A stretch of DNA of 64,000 nucleotides from Pseudomonas mohnii (GTDB taxonomy: Bacteria > Pseudomonadota > Gammaproteobacteria > Pseudomonadales > Pseudomonadaceae): the NCBI RefSeq assembly GCF_900105115.1, contig NZ_FNRV01000001.1:310001-374000 (forward strand). Reading direction: 5' to 3'. The notes under the pieces were generated by a model, which saw only the letters and a list, made by a program, of their open reading frames with translations, searched no databases and was not told where the DNA came from. This document shows positions 1 to 8,875 of this stretch, one piece after another; position 1 is the first letter of the stretch; every line of letters starts with the position of its first letter. The position numbers and the translations under genes are program-made.

Positions 1-311
1 CCCGCAGCGGTGAAGAAGAACGTTACAGCCACACCGACCTGAATGGCTTCGCCGCCAATCTCGACGCCGCACGCAAGGTCGTCGACCTGTTGCGTCCGTT
101 GCTGGCCAAATCCGCCGCCGACCTGCTGCCGCAGATCGACAGTGCGCTCAGCGCATTCGACACCGAACTCAACGGATTGAAGGTCAAGGACGGCTACGCC
201 AGTTACGACAGTGTCGGCACAGCGCAACGCCAAAAGATCGCCGACAAGGCCAAGGCACTGGCCGCGGCACTCGATGGAATCGACCCCGCCCTTGGCCTTT
301 CTGGCCTGTAA
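1..311 (+). CDS. efeO: EfeO/EfeM-family iron uptake protein, C-terminal part only
   Basis: The gene enters from the left edge; the frame is open from base 3 to a TAA at 309-311. The visible part (about 102 residues) carries the imelysin/M75 signature GEEERYSHTDL followed by an amphipathic helical tail. It aligns closely with the same region of the complete EfeM-like protein at 1651-2475 ([11 protein letters not shown]), so the two are paralogues on either side of efeB. EfeO proteins are periplasmic and bind iron for the EfeU/EfeB ferrous iron system. Whether this copy has the N-terminal cupredoxin domain of EfeO cannot be seen because the 5' part lies outside the window. Confidence 0.85.
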   Translation, partial: RSGEEERYSHTDLNGFAANLDAARKVVDLLRPLLAKSAADLLPQIDSALSAFDTELNGLKVKDGYASYDSVGTAQRQKIADKAKALAAALDGIDPALGLSGL

Positions 312-329
312 GCAGAAGACGACTGATCA

Positions 330-1625
330 ATGAACGACTCAAAGCAATTCAACCTCCAGCGGCGCCGGGTATTGATGGGCATGGGCGCAGCCGGTGTCGC
401 CCTGGCCGGCTCCGCGCTGAGCTGCCCGGCCATGGCCGCCAGTCCGGCACAGGTCACCGAGGCGCCGAGCAGCGACCACACGCAAGACCACCACGAATTC
501 CACGGCAAGCACCAGACGGGCATCGTCACTCCGCGCCCGGCGTCCGGCATGCTGGTGTCGTTCGATGTGCTGGCCAGCGATCGCGAAGACCTGGAGCGAC
601 TGTTTCGCACCCTCAATGATCGCATCGCGTTTTTGATGAAAGGCGGTCCGGTCACCCAGGTCGATCCGAAGTTGCCGCTGGTAGATTCAGGCATTCTCGG
701 CCCGATTGTGACCCCGGATAACCTGACCATCACCGTGTCGGTCGGTGCCTCATTGTTCGATGAACGCTTTGGTCTGGCCCACGCCAAACCCAAGCGCCTG
801 ATCCGCATGGTCGGTTTTCCCAACGATGCCTTGGAGGCCGACTGCTGCCATGGCGACCTGAGCCTGCAGTTCTGCTCCAACACCACCGACACCAACATCC
901 ACGCCTTGCGCGACATCGTCAAAAACCTTCCGGACCTGCTGCTGGTGCGTTGGAAACAGGAAGGCAGCGTGCCGCCCCAGGCCCCCGCAAAACCCGGCGT
1001 GCCGGCGCAAAGCGCGCGCAACTTCCTGGGCTTTCGTGACGGCTCGGCCAACCCCGATTCCAACAATGCCAACACCATGGACAGCATCGTCTGGGTTCAA
1101 CCCGGCAGCGACGAGCCGGCCTGGGCCGCCAACGGCAGCTATCAGGCGGTGCGGATCATCCGCAACTTCGTCGAGCGCTGGGACCGCACACCGTTGCAGG
1201 AGCAGGAAAGCATTCTCGGCCGGGTCAAGAGCAGCGGCGCGCCCATGGGCGGTACCCATGAGTCGCAGGTGCCGGACTACAGCAAGGACCCGCACGGCAA
1301 GTTGACCAGACTCGACTCGCATATCCGCCTGGCCAACCCGCGCACCGCCGCGACCCAGGCCAACCTGATCCTGCGTCGGCCGTTCAACTACTCCAATGGC
1401 GTGAACAAGAACGGCCAGTTGGACATGGGCTTGCTGTTCATCTGCTATCAGGCCGACCTGGAGAAAGGCTTTATCACCGTGCAAACCCGACTCAACGGCG
1501 AGCCGCTGGAGGAGTACCTGAAGCCGGTCGGTGGCGGCTACTTCTTCACCCTGCCCGGTGTCACCGGCGACCAGGATTTCATCGGTCGCTCACTGCTTGC
1601 CGCCACACATCCAACAACCGCGTAA
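330..1625 (+). CDS. efeB: EfeB, periplasmic DyP-type haem peroxidase / deferrochelatase
   Basis: 431 residues. The N terminus has a twin-arginine signal (R11-R13 followed by VLMG and a hydrophobic stretch ending near residue 37), so it is predicted to be exported folded by Tat with haem bound. DyP-family hallmarks are present: GFRDG at about 234-238 with the catalytic Asp237, and the proximal haem ligand His331 in HIRLANPR. EfeB-type enzymes oxidise Fe(II) or remove iron from haem to feed the Efe permease. It starts 18 bases after the upstream efeO-type gene and is followed closely by efeM, so the three are probably one transcript. The start ATG at 330 gives a complete Tat signal. Confidence 0.95.
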   Translation: MNDSKQFNLQRRRVLMGMGAAGVALAGSALSCPAMAASPAQVTEAPSSDHTQDHHEFHGKHQTGIVTPRPASGMLVSFDVLASDREDLERLFRTLNDRIAFLMKGGPVTQVDPKLPLVDSGILGPIVTPDNLTITVSVGASLFDERFGLAHAKPKRLIRMVGFPNDALEADCCHGDLSLQFCSNTTDTNIHALRDIVKNLPDLLLVRWKQEGSVPPQAPAKPGVPAQSARNFLGFRDGSANPDSNNANTMDSIVWVQPGSDEPAWAANGSYQAVRIIRNFVERWDRTPLQEQESILGRVKSSGAPMGGTHESQVPDYSKDPHGKLTRLDSHIRLANPRTAATQANLILRRPFNYSNGVNKNGQLDMGLLFICYQADLEKGFITVQTRLNGEPLEEYLKPVGGGYFFTLPGVTGDQDFIGRSLLAATHPTTA

Positions 1626-1650
1626 CCATCCCCCAACACGGAACCGTCCC

Positions 1651-2475
1651 ATGAAACAGTCGCCACTCGCGTTACTCCTGACCCTAGGCTTGCTGACCAC
1701 CCCGCTTGCGGCTTCCGCGGCGACTGCGCCACTGGCGTTGGTGCAGCAGATTTCGGACTACAAGATCTACGTCACCGAACAACTGGATGAACTGGCCAGC
1801 CACACCCGGCAGTTCACCGAGGAGGTGAAAAAAGGTGATCTGGCCACCGCGAAAAAACTCTATGCGCCGACCCGGGTTTACTACGAATCGATCGAACCGA
1901 TTGCCGAACTGTTCAGTGACCTCGACGCGTCCATCGACTCCCGCGTCGATGACCACGAAAAAGGCGTGAAAGCTGAAGACTTCACCGGGTTCCACCGCAT
2001 CGAATTCGCGCTGTTTTCGGAAAACAGCACCCAGGGCCTGGGCGAACTGGCGGACGGTCTGAACAAAGACGTCGAAGACCTGCAAACCCGTGTCGCCGGC
2101 CTGACGTTCCCGCCAGAAAAAGTCGTCGGGGGTGCCGCTGCGCTGCTGGAAGAAGTGGCCGCCACCAAGATCTCCGGCGAAGAAGATCGCTACAGCCACA
2201 CCGACCTCTATGACTTCCAGGGCAACATCGACGGCGCGAAGAAAATCGTCGACCTGTTCCGCCCGCAAATCGAAAAACAGGATGCGGCATTCATCGCCAA
2301 AGTCGACAAGAACTTTGCCACGGTGAACAGGATTCTGGCCAAGTACAAAACCACGGACGGCGGTTTCGAGACTTACGACAAGGTGAAGGAAAACGACCGC
2401 AAGGCGCTGGTCGGGCCGGTGAATACCCTGGCAGAGGATCTATCGACCTTGCGTGGAAAACTGGGTCTGAACTGA
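1651..2475 (+). CDS. efeM: EfeM-like periplasmic iron-binding protein (imelysin/M75 family, no cupredoxin domain)
   Basis: 274 residues with a Sec signal peptide (hydrophobic core 7-21, likely cleavage after ASA near residue 23). The metal-binding HxxE motif is H115-R-I-E118, and [11 protein letters not shown] lies further on, both typical of EfeM/EfeO M75 domains. No cupredoxin domain precedes the M75 domain, so this is the short EfeM type. The ATG at 1651 was chosen because it begins the signal peptide; longer in-frame readings would run back into efeB. It lies 25 bases after efeB and is a paralogue of the partial gene at the window edge. Confidence 0.9.
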   Translation: MKQSPLALLLTLGLLTTPLAASAATAPLALVQQISDYKIYVTEQLDELASHTRQFTEEVKKGDLATAKKLYAPTRVYYESIEPIAELFSDLDASIDSRVDDHEKGVKAEDFTGFHRIEFALFSENSTQGLGELADGLNKDVEDLQTRVAGLTFPPEKVVGGAAALLEEVAATKISGEEDRYSHTDLYDFQGNIDGAKKIVDLFRPQIEKQDAAFIAKVDKNFATVNRILAKYKTTDGGFETYDKVKENDRKALVGPVNTLAEDLSTLRGKLGLN

Positions 2476-2500
2476 GTGTCGTAGCGACTGGAAGCGCCTC

Positions 2501-2591
2501 ATCGCGAGCAAGCTCGCTCCCACGGAGTTTTGAGTCGAACCCCAATCACGTGATCGACATTCAACCCTGTGGGAGCGGGCTTGCCCGCGAT
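2501..2591. repeat. REPIN (paired inverted REP sequences)
   Basis: Two REP arms in opposite orientation, 2501-2523 (ATCGCGAGCAAGCTCGCTCC...) and 2569-2591, separated by about 45 bases. It lies between convergent efeM and pssA, a typical Pseudomonas REPIN position, and may act as a transcript end. Confidence 0.85.
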
Positions 2592-2616
2592 GGCGTCAGC
2601 CGCCGCGCTAGCGTTT

Positions 2617-3960
2617 TTACAGGATACGGTAGAGTAAGCGCTCAATACGCACCCGGCTCACACGCTTGAGAAACTTCGCCACTCCGGTCGGGTAATCCGG
2701 CAAGGTTTGCAGGTCCTGGAAGCGCTCGATACGCCGGGTGTGCTGGAAAATCTGCGCCAGTTCCGTGCGCCGCGGTGCCTGCAACTCGCCTTTCGGATCA
2801 TCGATCAGCAAGCCGTTTTCCAGATCGAGACGAAACGCCCGAGGGTTGAGGTTGTTGCCGGTCAGCAAGGTGTAGCGCTGATCGATCCACATGCCCTTGA
2901 GGTGATAGGTGTTATCGCCGTCCAGCCACAGGTGCAGGTTCAACTGGCCACTGTCGATGTTGCGTTGATGGCGCTTGGCGAACCGGCGCAGGCTGATTTC
3001 GTAAAGGTACGGCAGCGCCGAAATCACTTTGAACGGCTCGCTCGGCGGAATATAGAAGTCGTTGGCGGTCTTGTCGCCGACCACAATGTCGATCTTCACC
3101 CCACGCGCCAATGCCCGGTTGACCTCCCGAATCACCGCCAATGGCAGATTGAAATACGGTGTGCAGATGGTCAGCTGCTGCTGGGCGCTGGCGATCAGTT
3201 CACAAATCACCCGGTTCAACGGGTTGTTCTTGCCGACGCCGAGCAAGGGGCTGACCGACAGGCCGCTCTTGTCCGTGGTGCCCTGTGTCGTGTCGTACAC
3301 CGCATGCTTGAGTCGGCTGCGCAGGTCGCCGATGTCATTGCGTAGGCTGCGGGTGGTCGGCAGGTTCGGCAGATCCAGGCGATGCACGGCCTTGGAAGCC
3401 ACCAGGCCGTGTTGAACCAGATGCTGCATCGAATCGGCCAGGTCACGGTTCTGCAACAGGTGATAACGGTCGTAGCGGTACTTGTCGAATTTGTGCAGGT
3501 AGACGTTGTTCAGGCTCGCACCGCTGTAGATCACGCAGTCATCGATCACGAAACCCTTCAGATGCAGCACGCCGAACAGTTCGCGGGTCTGCACAGGCAC
3601 GCCATACACCGGTACTTCACTGGCGTGGGTGCGGGTCATTTCCTGATACCAGGCCGAGTTGCCCGGTTGCTTGCCCGCGCCGATCAGGCCGCGCTGGGCG
3701 CGCAACCAGTCGACGACAACCACCACGTCCAGTTCCGGACGCGCCTGTTTGGCGGCGTGCAAGGCATCGAGAATTTCCTGACCGGCCTCATCCTGTTGCA
3801 GGTACAGCGCAACGATGTAAATACGCCGGGTTGCACTGGCGATTTTTTCCAGCAGGCAACGGCGGAATTCGGCAGCGCCAGAGAGGAAGGTGACGGCATC
3901 GGCGGTCAGCGGAAAACTGCGCAGTTTGGGCAGCAGAGAGCGTTTGAAAAGCGACGGCAT
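2617..3960 (-). CDS. pssA: CDP-diacylglycerol--serine O-phosphatidyltransferase (PLD-superfamily PssA)
   Basis: 447 residues, close to the E. coli enzyme (451). It joins CDP-diacylglycerol and serine to make phosphatidylserine, the precursor of phosphatidylethanolamine, at the membrane-cytosol interface. Two PLD-type HxK(x)4D motifs are intact: H133/K135/D140 and H353/K355/D360. Stretches such as KYRYDRYHL, LTICTPYFNLP and VGDKTANDFYIP match PssA closely. The start at 3960 (MPSLFKRSLL) matches the usual N terminus; an in-frame extension to 4047 has no PssA similarity. The C terminus is basic (RIERLLYRIL), as in the family. It is a single-gene unit diverging from the TetR gene. Confidence 0.95.
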   Translation of the reverse strand: MPSLFKRSLLPKLRSFPLTADAVTFLSGAAEFRRCLLEKIASATRRIYIVALYLQQDEAGQEILDALHAAKQARPELDVVVVVDWLRAQRGLIGAGKQPGNSAWYQEMTRTHASEVPVYGVPVQTRELFGVLHLKGFVIDDCVIYSGASLNNVYLHKFDKYRYDRYHLLQNRDLADSMQHLVQHGLVASKAVHRLDLPNLPTTRSLRNDIGDLRSRLKHAVYDTTQGTTDKSGLSVSPLLGVGKNNPLNRVICELIASAQQQLTICTPYFNLPLAVIREVNRALARGVKIDIVVGDKTANDFYIPPSEPFKVISALPYLYEISLRRFAKRHQRNIDSGQLNLHLWLDGDNTYHLKGMWIDQRYTLLTGNNLNPRAFRLDLENGLLIDDPKGELQAPRRTELAQIFQHTRRIERFQDLQTLPDYPTGVAKFLKRVSRVRIERLLYRIL

Positions 3961-4094
3961 AGGGCTCGCAGTGGGTCGAATCCAAAGAGGTTGAGAGCTT
4001 ACACCATGGATCGGTTCGGGTCTTGTGGCTGTCTGGCCTGACGTCATCGAAGGCCAGCCAGCGATGACGATTTCTTCACTGGCGAAAATAATAA

Positions 4095-4123
4095 TTGACC
4101 ATGAAGAACGATCGTTCTACTGT
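4095..4123 (+). promoter_or_regulatory. Candidate promoter with a GAACGATCGTTC operator palindrome
   Basis: A perfect 12-base palindrome, GAACGATCGTTC (4106-4117), sits between a -35-like TTGACC (4095-4100) and a weak -10-like TACTGT (4118-4123) with a 17-base spacer. The position is what is expected of an autorepressing TetR-family operator. If the promoter is used, the transcript would begin at about 4130, next to the ATG at 4131. Confidence 0.45.
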
Positions 4124-4130
4124 TCGATCC

Positions 4131-4694
4131 ATGAACGAAATCACAAGCAACGACACACGCGACATCATTCTGGACGTCACCGAAAAGCTGATCTACAAAA
4201 GTGGCATCGCCGCCACTGGCATGGATCTTCTGGTGAAGACCGCCGGCGTCTCCAGAAAGAGCGTCTACCGCTACTTCGCCAACAAGGAGGCGCTGACCGT
4301 CGCCGCCCTGCAACGCCGGGATCAGCGCTGGATGCACTGGTACAGGAGTGCGGTCGACCAGGCCGATACTCCAGCGGACCGGCTGCTCAATCTGTTTACC
4401 GTGCTCAAGTCCTGGTTCTGTTCCGAAGGCTTTCGCGGCTGTGCGTTCATTAATACCAGCGGTGAGACCGGTGATCCGCAAGACCCGGTTCGCCTGGTCG
4501 CCAAAGACCACAAACAGAAGCTGCTCGACTACGTGTGCGAGCTGTGTACCGAATATGGCGCCGAAGATCCGCAGACGCTGGCCAAGCAGTTGCTGATCCT
4601 GATTGACGGGGCCATTACCGTCGCACTTGTCATGGGTGACTACAGTGCCGCCGATCATGCGCAATGTGTGGCGCGCAAGTTATTGGTGCTGTAA
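4131..4694 (+). CDS. TetR/AcrR-family transcriptional regulator
   Basis: 187 residues from the ATG at 4131. The TetR N-terminal HTH is clear at about residues 11-55 (IILDVTEKLIYKSG...GVSRKSVYRYFANKEAL). The C-terminal ligand domain contains Cys residues in WFCSEGFRGCAFIN and is otherwise unassigned. Upstream alternatives (TTG 4095, ATG 4101) would place the operator palindrome inside the coding region and lengthen the pre-HTH arm beyond the usual size, so 4131 is preferred, although no clear Shine-Dalgarno precedes any of them. The DUF1348 gene starts 56 bases downstream in the same direction and is the likeliest target. Confidence 0.8.
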   Translation: MNEITSNDTRDIILDVTEKLIYKSGIAATGMDLLVKTAGVSRKSVYRYFANKEALTVAALQRRDQRWMHWYRSAVDQADTPADRLLNLFTVLKSWFCSEGFRGCAFINTSGETGDPQDPVRLVAKDHKQKLLDYVCELCTEYGAEDPQTLAKQLLILIDGAITVALVMGDYSAADHAQCVARKLLVL

Positions 4695-4750
4695 CTGCGT
4701 GATCAAGACCGACCACGTTGTTGAACGTTCATTTGATACGGAGATATCCA

Positions 4751-5227
4751 ATGTCTAACGCTGAAGTTCGTCCGCCATTGCCGCCCTTTACCCGTGAATC
4801 CGCCATCGAAAAAGTCCGCCTGGCCGAAGACGGCTGGAACTCCCGCGATCCGCAGCGTGTGTCGCTGGCCTACACCCTGGACACCCAATGGCGAAACCGC
4901 GCCGAGTTCGCCCACAACCGCGAAGAGGCCAAAGCCTTCCTGACCCGTAAATGGGCCAAGGAACTGGACTATCGCCTGATCAAGGAACTCTGGGCGTTCA
5001 CTGACAACCGCATCGCCGTGCGTTATGCCTATGAATGGCACGACGATTCGGGCAACTGGTTCCGTTCCTACGGCAACGAAAACTGGGAGTTCAATGAAGA
5101 CGGCCTGATGGCCCGGCGCTTCGCCTGCATCAACGACCTGCCGATCAAGGAAAGCGAGCGCAAGTTCCACTGGCCGCTGGGCCGCCGCCCGGATGATCAC
5201 CCGGGCTTGTCCGACCTGGGCTTGTAA
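4751..5227 (+). CDS. DUF1348 (NTF2/SnoaL-like) protein
   Basis: 158 residues. The sequence ([21 protein letters not shown]..., then TQWRNRAEF and [14 protein letters not shown]) is characteristic of the DUF1348 nuclear-transport-factor-2-like family, small cone-shaped alpha+beta proteins that usually act as single-domain enzymes or binding proteins; the substrate is unknown. The ATG at 4751 follows an ACGGAGAT ribosome site. It lies directly downstream of the TetR gene, suggesting a regulator-target pair. No signal peptide, so cytosolic. Confidence 0.8.
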   Translation: MSNAEVRPPLPPFTRESAIEKVRLAEDGWNSRDPQRVSLAYTLDTQWRNRAEFAHNREEAKAFLTRKWAKELDYRLIKELWAFTDNRIAVRYAYEWHDDSGNWFRSYGNENWEFNEDGLMARRFACINDLPIKESERKFHWPLGRRPDDHPGLSDLGL

Positions 5228-5280
5228 CACTGGCCCCTGGCAGGCGCTGGCAAGCCAGTACCTGCCAGGGGTTGAGGTGC

Positions 5281-6375
5281 TCAGGCGACCGCTGCGGTGT
5301 GCCGGGACAACGCTTCGGCCTCCAACGCCCTTACCAGTGGTAATACCCGCTGGCCGAAATACTCCACTTCTTCCTGAAAGTGCAGAAACCCCGCCAGTAC
5401 CAGATCCACGCCCACCGCTTTGAGCGCCACGATTCGCTCGGCGATCTGTTGTGGCGTGCCGATCAGATTGGTCTTGAAACCATCGTTGTATTGCACCAGA
5501 TCCTCAAACGTCGATTTCGCCCAGTTGCCCTCGCCCTCCGGCGATGCCCGGCCGGCTTGCTTCGCCGCGTCGCCGAAGGCATTCACCGCCTCCGGGTCGG
5601 CCTGATCGATGATCTGTGCCAGCACTTCCCGCGCCTCCTCTTCGGTGTCGCGGGCGATCACGAATGCGTTCACCCCGATCTTGACTGAATGATTGTTCGC
5701 CGCGGCCTTGGCGCGAATGTCATCGACCTGAGCCTTGATGCCTTCCGGGGTGTTGCCGTTGGTGAAATACCAGTCCGACACCCGCGCGGCCATGTCCCGC
5801 GCGGCACGGGAACTGCCACCCTGGAAGATTTCCGGACGCCCCAGGGGTTTGGGTTTGAGGCTGTAGTTATCGAAGCGGTAGAAGTCGCCGCGAAAGGTGA
5901 AGTTGTCCTGGGTCCAGATGCCTTTGAGTGATCGGATGAACTCTTCGGAGCGGCGATAGCGCTCATCGTGTTCCAGCCAGTGTTCGCCGATGGCTTGGAA
6001 CTCGCCCTTGAACCAACCGCTGACGACATTGATCGCCACCCGGCCGTTGGTGAGTTGATCGATGGTAGCCAGTTGCTTGGCCGCCAGCGCCGGTTGCCAA
6101 GGGCCCGGCAGGATCGCCGCGATGACTTTGAGCTTGGTCGTTGCCGCCAGCAGCGCATGGCTGAAGGCGACTGATTCATGCTGGTACTCGGCGCCGTAAC
6201 CGGCGGTGAAACGAATCTGTGTCAGGGCATATTCGAACCCCGCCTCTTCTGCCAGTTGTGCCAGCTTGCGGTTGTAGTCGATACCCCAGTGGGTACGTTG
6301 CTCGATCTTGCTGACCACCAGCCCACCGCTGACGTTCGGCACCCAGTAGGCAAATTTCACGGCTTGCTGACTCAT
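5281..6375 (-). CDS. sfnG: FMNH2-dependent dimethylsulfone monooxygenase SfnG
   Basis: 364 residues, bacterial luciferase-like flavin monooxygenase fold. The sequence (KFAYWVPNVSGGLVVSKIEQRT at the start, then LTNGRVAINVVSGWFKGEF and IFQGGSSRAARDMAARVSDWYF) matches SfnG of Pseudomonas. SfnG oxidises dimethylsulfone to methanesulfinate when preferred sulfur sources are lacking; reduced flavin comes from a partner reductase not seen here. The start codon is 31 bases downstream of a predicted sigma-54 transcription start (site at 6417-6431), in line with SfnR control known for this gene in P. putida. Confidence 0.92.
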   Translation of the reverse strand: MSQQAVKFAYWVPNVSGGLVVSKIEQRTHWGIDYNRKLAQLAEEAGFEYALTQIRFTAGYGAEYQHESVAFSHALLAATTKLKVIAAILPGPWQPALAAKQLATIDQLTNGRVAINVVSGWFKGEFQAIGEHWLEHDERYRRSEEFIRSLKGIWTQDNFTFRGDFYRFDNYSLKPKPLGRPEIFQGGSSRAARDMAARVSDWYFTNGNTPEGIKAQVDDIRAKAAANNHSVKIGVNAFVIARDTEEEAREVLAQIIDQADPEAVNAFGDAAKQAGRASPEGEGNWAKSTFEDLVQYNDGFKTNLIGTPQQIAERIVALKAVGVDLVLAGFLHFQEEVEYFGQRVLPLVRALEAEALSRHTAAVA

Positions 6376-6416
6376 TGGCGTTTCCTCGGGACATTAGGGT
6401 ATGTCCTGGGGCATGA

Positions 6417-6431
6417 GCAGCAAGCGTGCCA
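6417..6431 (-). promoter_or_regulatory. Sigma-54 (-24/-12) promoter of sfnG
   Basis: On the minus strand the sequence TGGCACGCTTGCTGC matches the -24/-12 consensus TGGCACG-N4-TTGC with one change (T to C at the first T of the -12 half). GG and GC are at the required 10-base separation. The predicted start at about 6405 leaves a 30-base leader before sfnG. Confidence 0.75.
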
Positions 6432-6448
6432 GACCTGAAGTGAGCACT

Positions 6449-6540
6449 GTGGCGAGGGCGCTTGCTCCCGCCGGGCTGCGCAGCGGCCCCGGATTTCGGC
6501 GAGCGCTGCGCACTCAAGCGGGAGCAGGCTCCCCCGCCAC
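6449..6540. repeat. Inverted repeat pair of a second REP type, in the divergent sfnG promoter region
   Basis: Arms GTGGCGAGGGCGCTTGCTCC... (6449-6471) and its near-complement (6518-6540) flank a GC-rich centre with its own short dyads (GCTGCGCAGC). It lies midway between two divergent sigma-54 promoters, in the roughly 335-base region without a gene between sfnG and the next gene, where enhancer sites would normally be. Confidence 0.8.
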
Positions 6541-6644
6541 AAAAACCGCCTCACCCGGACAATTTGCTGATGCACTGTTGGCCCGGCAACAGTTGAAACC
6601 ACCGCCCACTCAAGGGCGCCCAGTAAATCCGCACAGGACGGGTC

Positions 6645-6660
6645 CGGCATGGACCCTGCA
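6645..6660 (+). promoter_or_regulatory. Candidate sigma-54 promoter of the acyl-CoA dehydrogenase-like gene
   Basis: CGGCATG-GACC-CTGCA keeps the GG and GC of the -24/-12 pair at correct spacing and shares the CTGC form of the -12 half with the sfnG promoter. The predicted start at about 6671 is 41 bases before the ATG at 6712. Confidence 0.5.
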
Positions 6661-6711
6661 ACCGTCCCCGGCAGACGCAATGCTTTTTCTGCCCAGCCAA
6701 GGAGTTGTCCC

Positions 6712-7950
6712 ATGACCGAACACCAGGTAATCAACCCGCTGTCCACCGGCACCGACTATCAAACCCTCGCCGCGAAGTACCGACCGATTTTCCAGCGCAT
6801 TGCCGACGGCGCCCTCGAACGCGAACAGTCGCGCACCCTGCCCTATGAGCCCATCCAATGGCTCAAGGACGCCGGATTCGGCGCAGTGCGGGTGCCGATT
6901 GAATACGGCGGCGGTGGCGCTTCGGTGCCGCAGTTGTTTGAGCTGCTGATCGAACTGGCCGAAGCCGACTCCAACGTTCCCCAGGCACTGCGCGGCCACT
7001 TCGCCTTTGTCGAGGATCGCCTCAACGCCCCCTACGGCCCGTCGCGGGATATCTGGTTCAAACGCTTCGTCGAGGGAGACATCGTCGGTTGCGCCTGGAC
7101 TGAAATCGGTGCCGTCGAGGTTGGCGATGTCGTGACCAAAGTCACGCCCCATGGCGATCAATGGCGGCTCAACGGTGAGAAGTTCTACAGCACCGGCAGC
7201 CTGTTCTCCGACTGGATTGACGTCTACGCCCAGCGCAGCGACACCGGTGGCGACGTGATTGCCGCCGTGCGCACGCGCCAGCCGGGCATCGTGCAGAGCG
7301 ACGACTGGGACGGCTTCGGCCAACGCACCACGGGCAGCGGAACATCGCGCTTTGTCGATGCCGAGGTGGACGCCGAGAACATCATCGATTTCGCGACCCG
7401 CTTCAAATACCAGACTGCGTTCTATCAGCTCGTACTCCTGGCCACCCTGGCAGGCATCGGCCGTGCGGCATTGCGTGATGTTTCGCGTCATGTGCGCGAA
7501 CGCCAGCGCATCTACAGCCATGGCAACGCACAGCGTGTCAGCGATGACCCGCAGGTCCAGCAAGTGGTCGGCAATATTGCCGCGTGGGTGTATGCCGCCG
7601 AAGCCAGCGCCTTGAGAGCCGCGCAACCCGCGCAGGAGGCCTACCTGGCACGTTTCGCCGGTGACGACTTACGGGAAACGGCGGCGAATGTGGCCGCGGA
7701 AATCGAATCGGCTAAGGCGCAAGTGGTGGTCACGGAGCTGATCCAACGGGCGACCACCGAGCTTTTCAATGCGTTGGGGGCTTCGGATATTCGCCAGGGC
7801 AAATCGCTCGACCGGCATTGGCGCAATGCGCGGACCGTGTCGTCGCATAATCCACTGATCTACAAGGCACGGATTGTCGGGGACTGGACGATCAACGGAA
7901 CCGAGCCACCGTTCGTGTGGCAGATCGGTAATGGGCCGCAGCTTAAATGA
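6712..7950 (+). CDS. Acyl-CoA dehydrogenase-fold flavin monooxygenase of the SfnB/DszC type
   Basis: 412 residues. The acyl-CoA dehydrogenase fold is visible: N-terminal helices with LKDAGFGAVRVPIEYGGGG, the middle beta domain (VGCAWTEIGA...WRLNGEKFYSTGS), and the C-terminal helical domain ending SLDRHWRNARTVSSHNPLIYKARIVGDW. The HNP motif and lack of the usual catalytic Glu context place it with DszC/SfnB-like FMNH2-dependent oxygenases annotated as sulfur-acquisition oxidoreductases. It diverges from sfnG, which supports a sulfur-scavenging role. The exact substrate is not shown by the sequence. ATG 6712 follows CCAAGGAG; the in-frame upstream extension is not homologous. Confidence 0.85.
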   Translation: MTEHQVINPLSTGTDYQTLAAKYRPIFQRIADGALEREQSRTLPYEPIQWLKDAGFGAVRVPIEYGGGGASVPQLFELLIELAEADSNVPQALRGHFAFVEDRLNAPYGPSRDIWFKRFVEGDIVGCAWTEIGAVEVGDVVTKVTPHGDQWRLNGEKFYSTGSLFSDWIDVYAQRSDTGGDVIAAVRTRQPGIVQSDDWDGFGQRTTGSGTSRFVDAEVDAENIIDFATRFKYQTAFYQLVLLATLAGIGRAALRDVSRHVRERQRIYSHGNAQRVSDDPQVQQVVGNIAAWVYAAEASALRAAQPAQEAYLARFAGDDLRETAANVAAEIESAKAQVVVTELIQRATTELFNALGASDIRQGKSLDRHWRNARTVSSHNPLIYKARIVGDWTINGTEPPFVWQIGNGPQLK

Positions 7951-7977
7951 TCTGCCGCCATCGTCGGAACGCCGCCC

Positions 7978-8001
7978 GGAGCGAGCTCGCTCCCACAGGG
8001 T
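7978..8001. repeat. Single REP sequence
   Basis: GGAGCGAGCTCGCTCCCACAG is a palindromic REP core without a partner arm, located in the gap between the monooxygenase gene and the TSUP permease gene. Confidence 0.7.
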
Positions 8002-8095
8002 AAGGCCAGGCGGGTCGCCGCCAAAGGTGGATGTGGGTAAGATGTGAGCCCTCCCCGCATTCCACCTTTGGCACCTCGCCGAATAAGCCGATTCC

Positions 8096-8875
8096 ATGCC
8101 TTTCGAACTCAGCGTTGACCTCACCACCCTGGCCATTCTCGCCCTTGTCGCCTTTGTCGCCGGCTTCATCGACGCCATTGCCGGCGGTGGTGGCCTGTTG
8201 ACCACCCCGGCCTTGCTGACCGCAGGCCTGCCACCGCACCTGGTCCTGGGCACCAACAAGCTCAGCTCGACCTTCGGCTCCGCCACCGCCAGCTTTACCT
8301 TCTACCGCCGCAAGCTGTTCCATCCCAGGCAGTGGACTCACGCCATCGTCGGCACGCTGGTCGGCGCCCTGAGCGGTGCCGTGGTCGCCCACTACCTGCC
8401 GGCCGAATGGCTGAACAAGATGCTTCCGGTGATCGTCTTTGCCTGCGGTGTCTATCTGTTGTTTGGCGGAACGCCGAAAGCCCCGCTGGACAGCGACGCG
8501 CCGATCAAGAAAACCTGGCAATCGACCCAAGGCTTCAGCCTCGGCTTCTATGATGGTGTGGCCGGTCCCGGCACCGGGGCGTTCTGGACCGTCAGCAGCC
8601 TGCTGCTCTACCCCATCGACTTGGTGAAAGCCAGCGGCGTGGCGCGCAGCATGAACTTCGTCAGCAACGCGGCGGCGCTGTCGATCTTCATTTTTTCCGG
8701 TCAGGTGGACTGGGTCATCGGCTTGAGCATGGGCTCGTCATTGATGGTCGGCGCCTTCTTCGGCGCTCGCACCGCCATCAGTGGCGGCGCGAAGTTCATT
8801 CGTCCGGTGTTCATCACCGTGGTGTTGGGCCTGACCGTGCGCCTAGCCTGGCAACACTGGTTCAGCGTGGCCTAA
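8096..8875 (+). CDS. TSUP (TauE/SafE) family membrane permease
   Basis: 259 residues and about eight hydrophobic segments with two family repeats ([22 protein letters not shown] near residue 20 and [17 protein letters not shown] near 150). This family moves sulfite, sulfoacetate or other small organosulfur anions; the YfcA-like sequence does not fix the substrate. Its position after two sulfone-metabolism genes suggests export or uptake of a sulfur compound, but an independent promoter is likely because a REP lies between. The last 33 bases overlap the end of nudC on the other strand. Confidence 0.88.
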   Translation: MPFELSVDLTTLAILALVAFVAGFIDAIAGGGGLLTTPALLTAGLPPHLVLGTNKLSSTFGSATASFTFYRRKLFHPRQWTHAIVGTLVGALSGAVVAHYLPAEWLNKMLPVIVFACGVYLLFGGTPKAPLDSDAPIKKTWQSTQGFSLGFYDGVAGPGTGAFWTVSSLLLYPIDLVKASGVARSMNFVSNAAALSIFIFSGQVDWVIGLSMGSSLMVGAFFGARTAISGGAKFIRPVFITVVLGLTVRLAWQHWFSVA

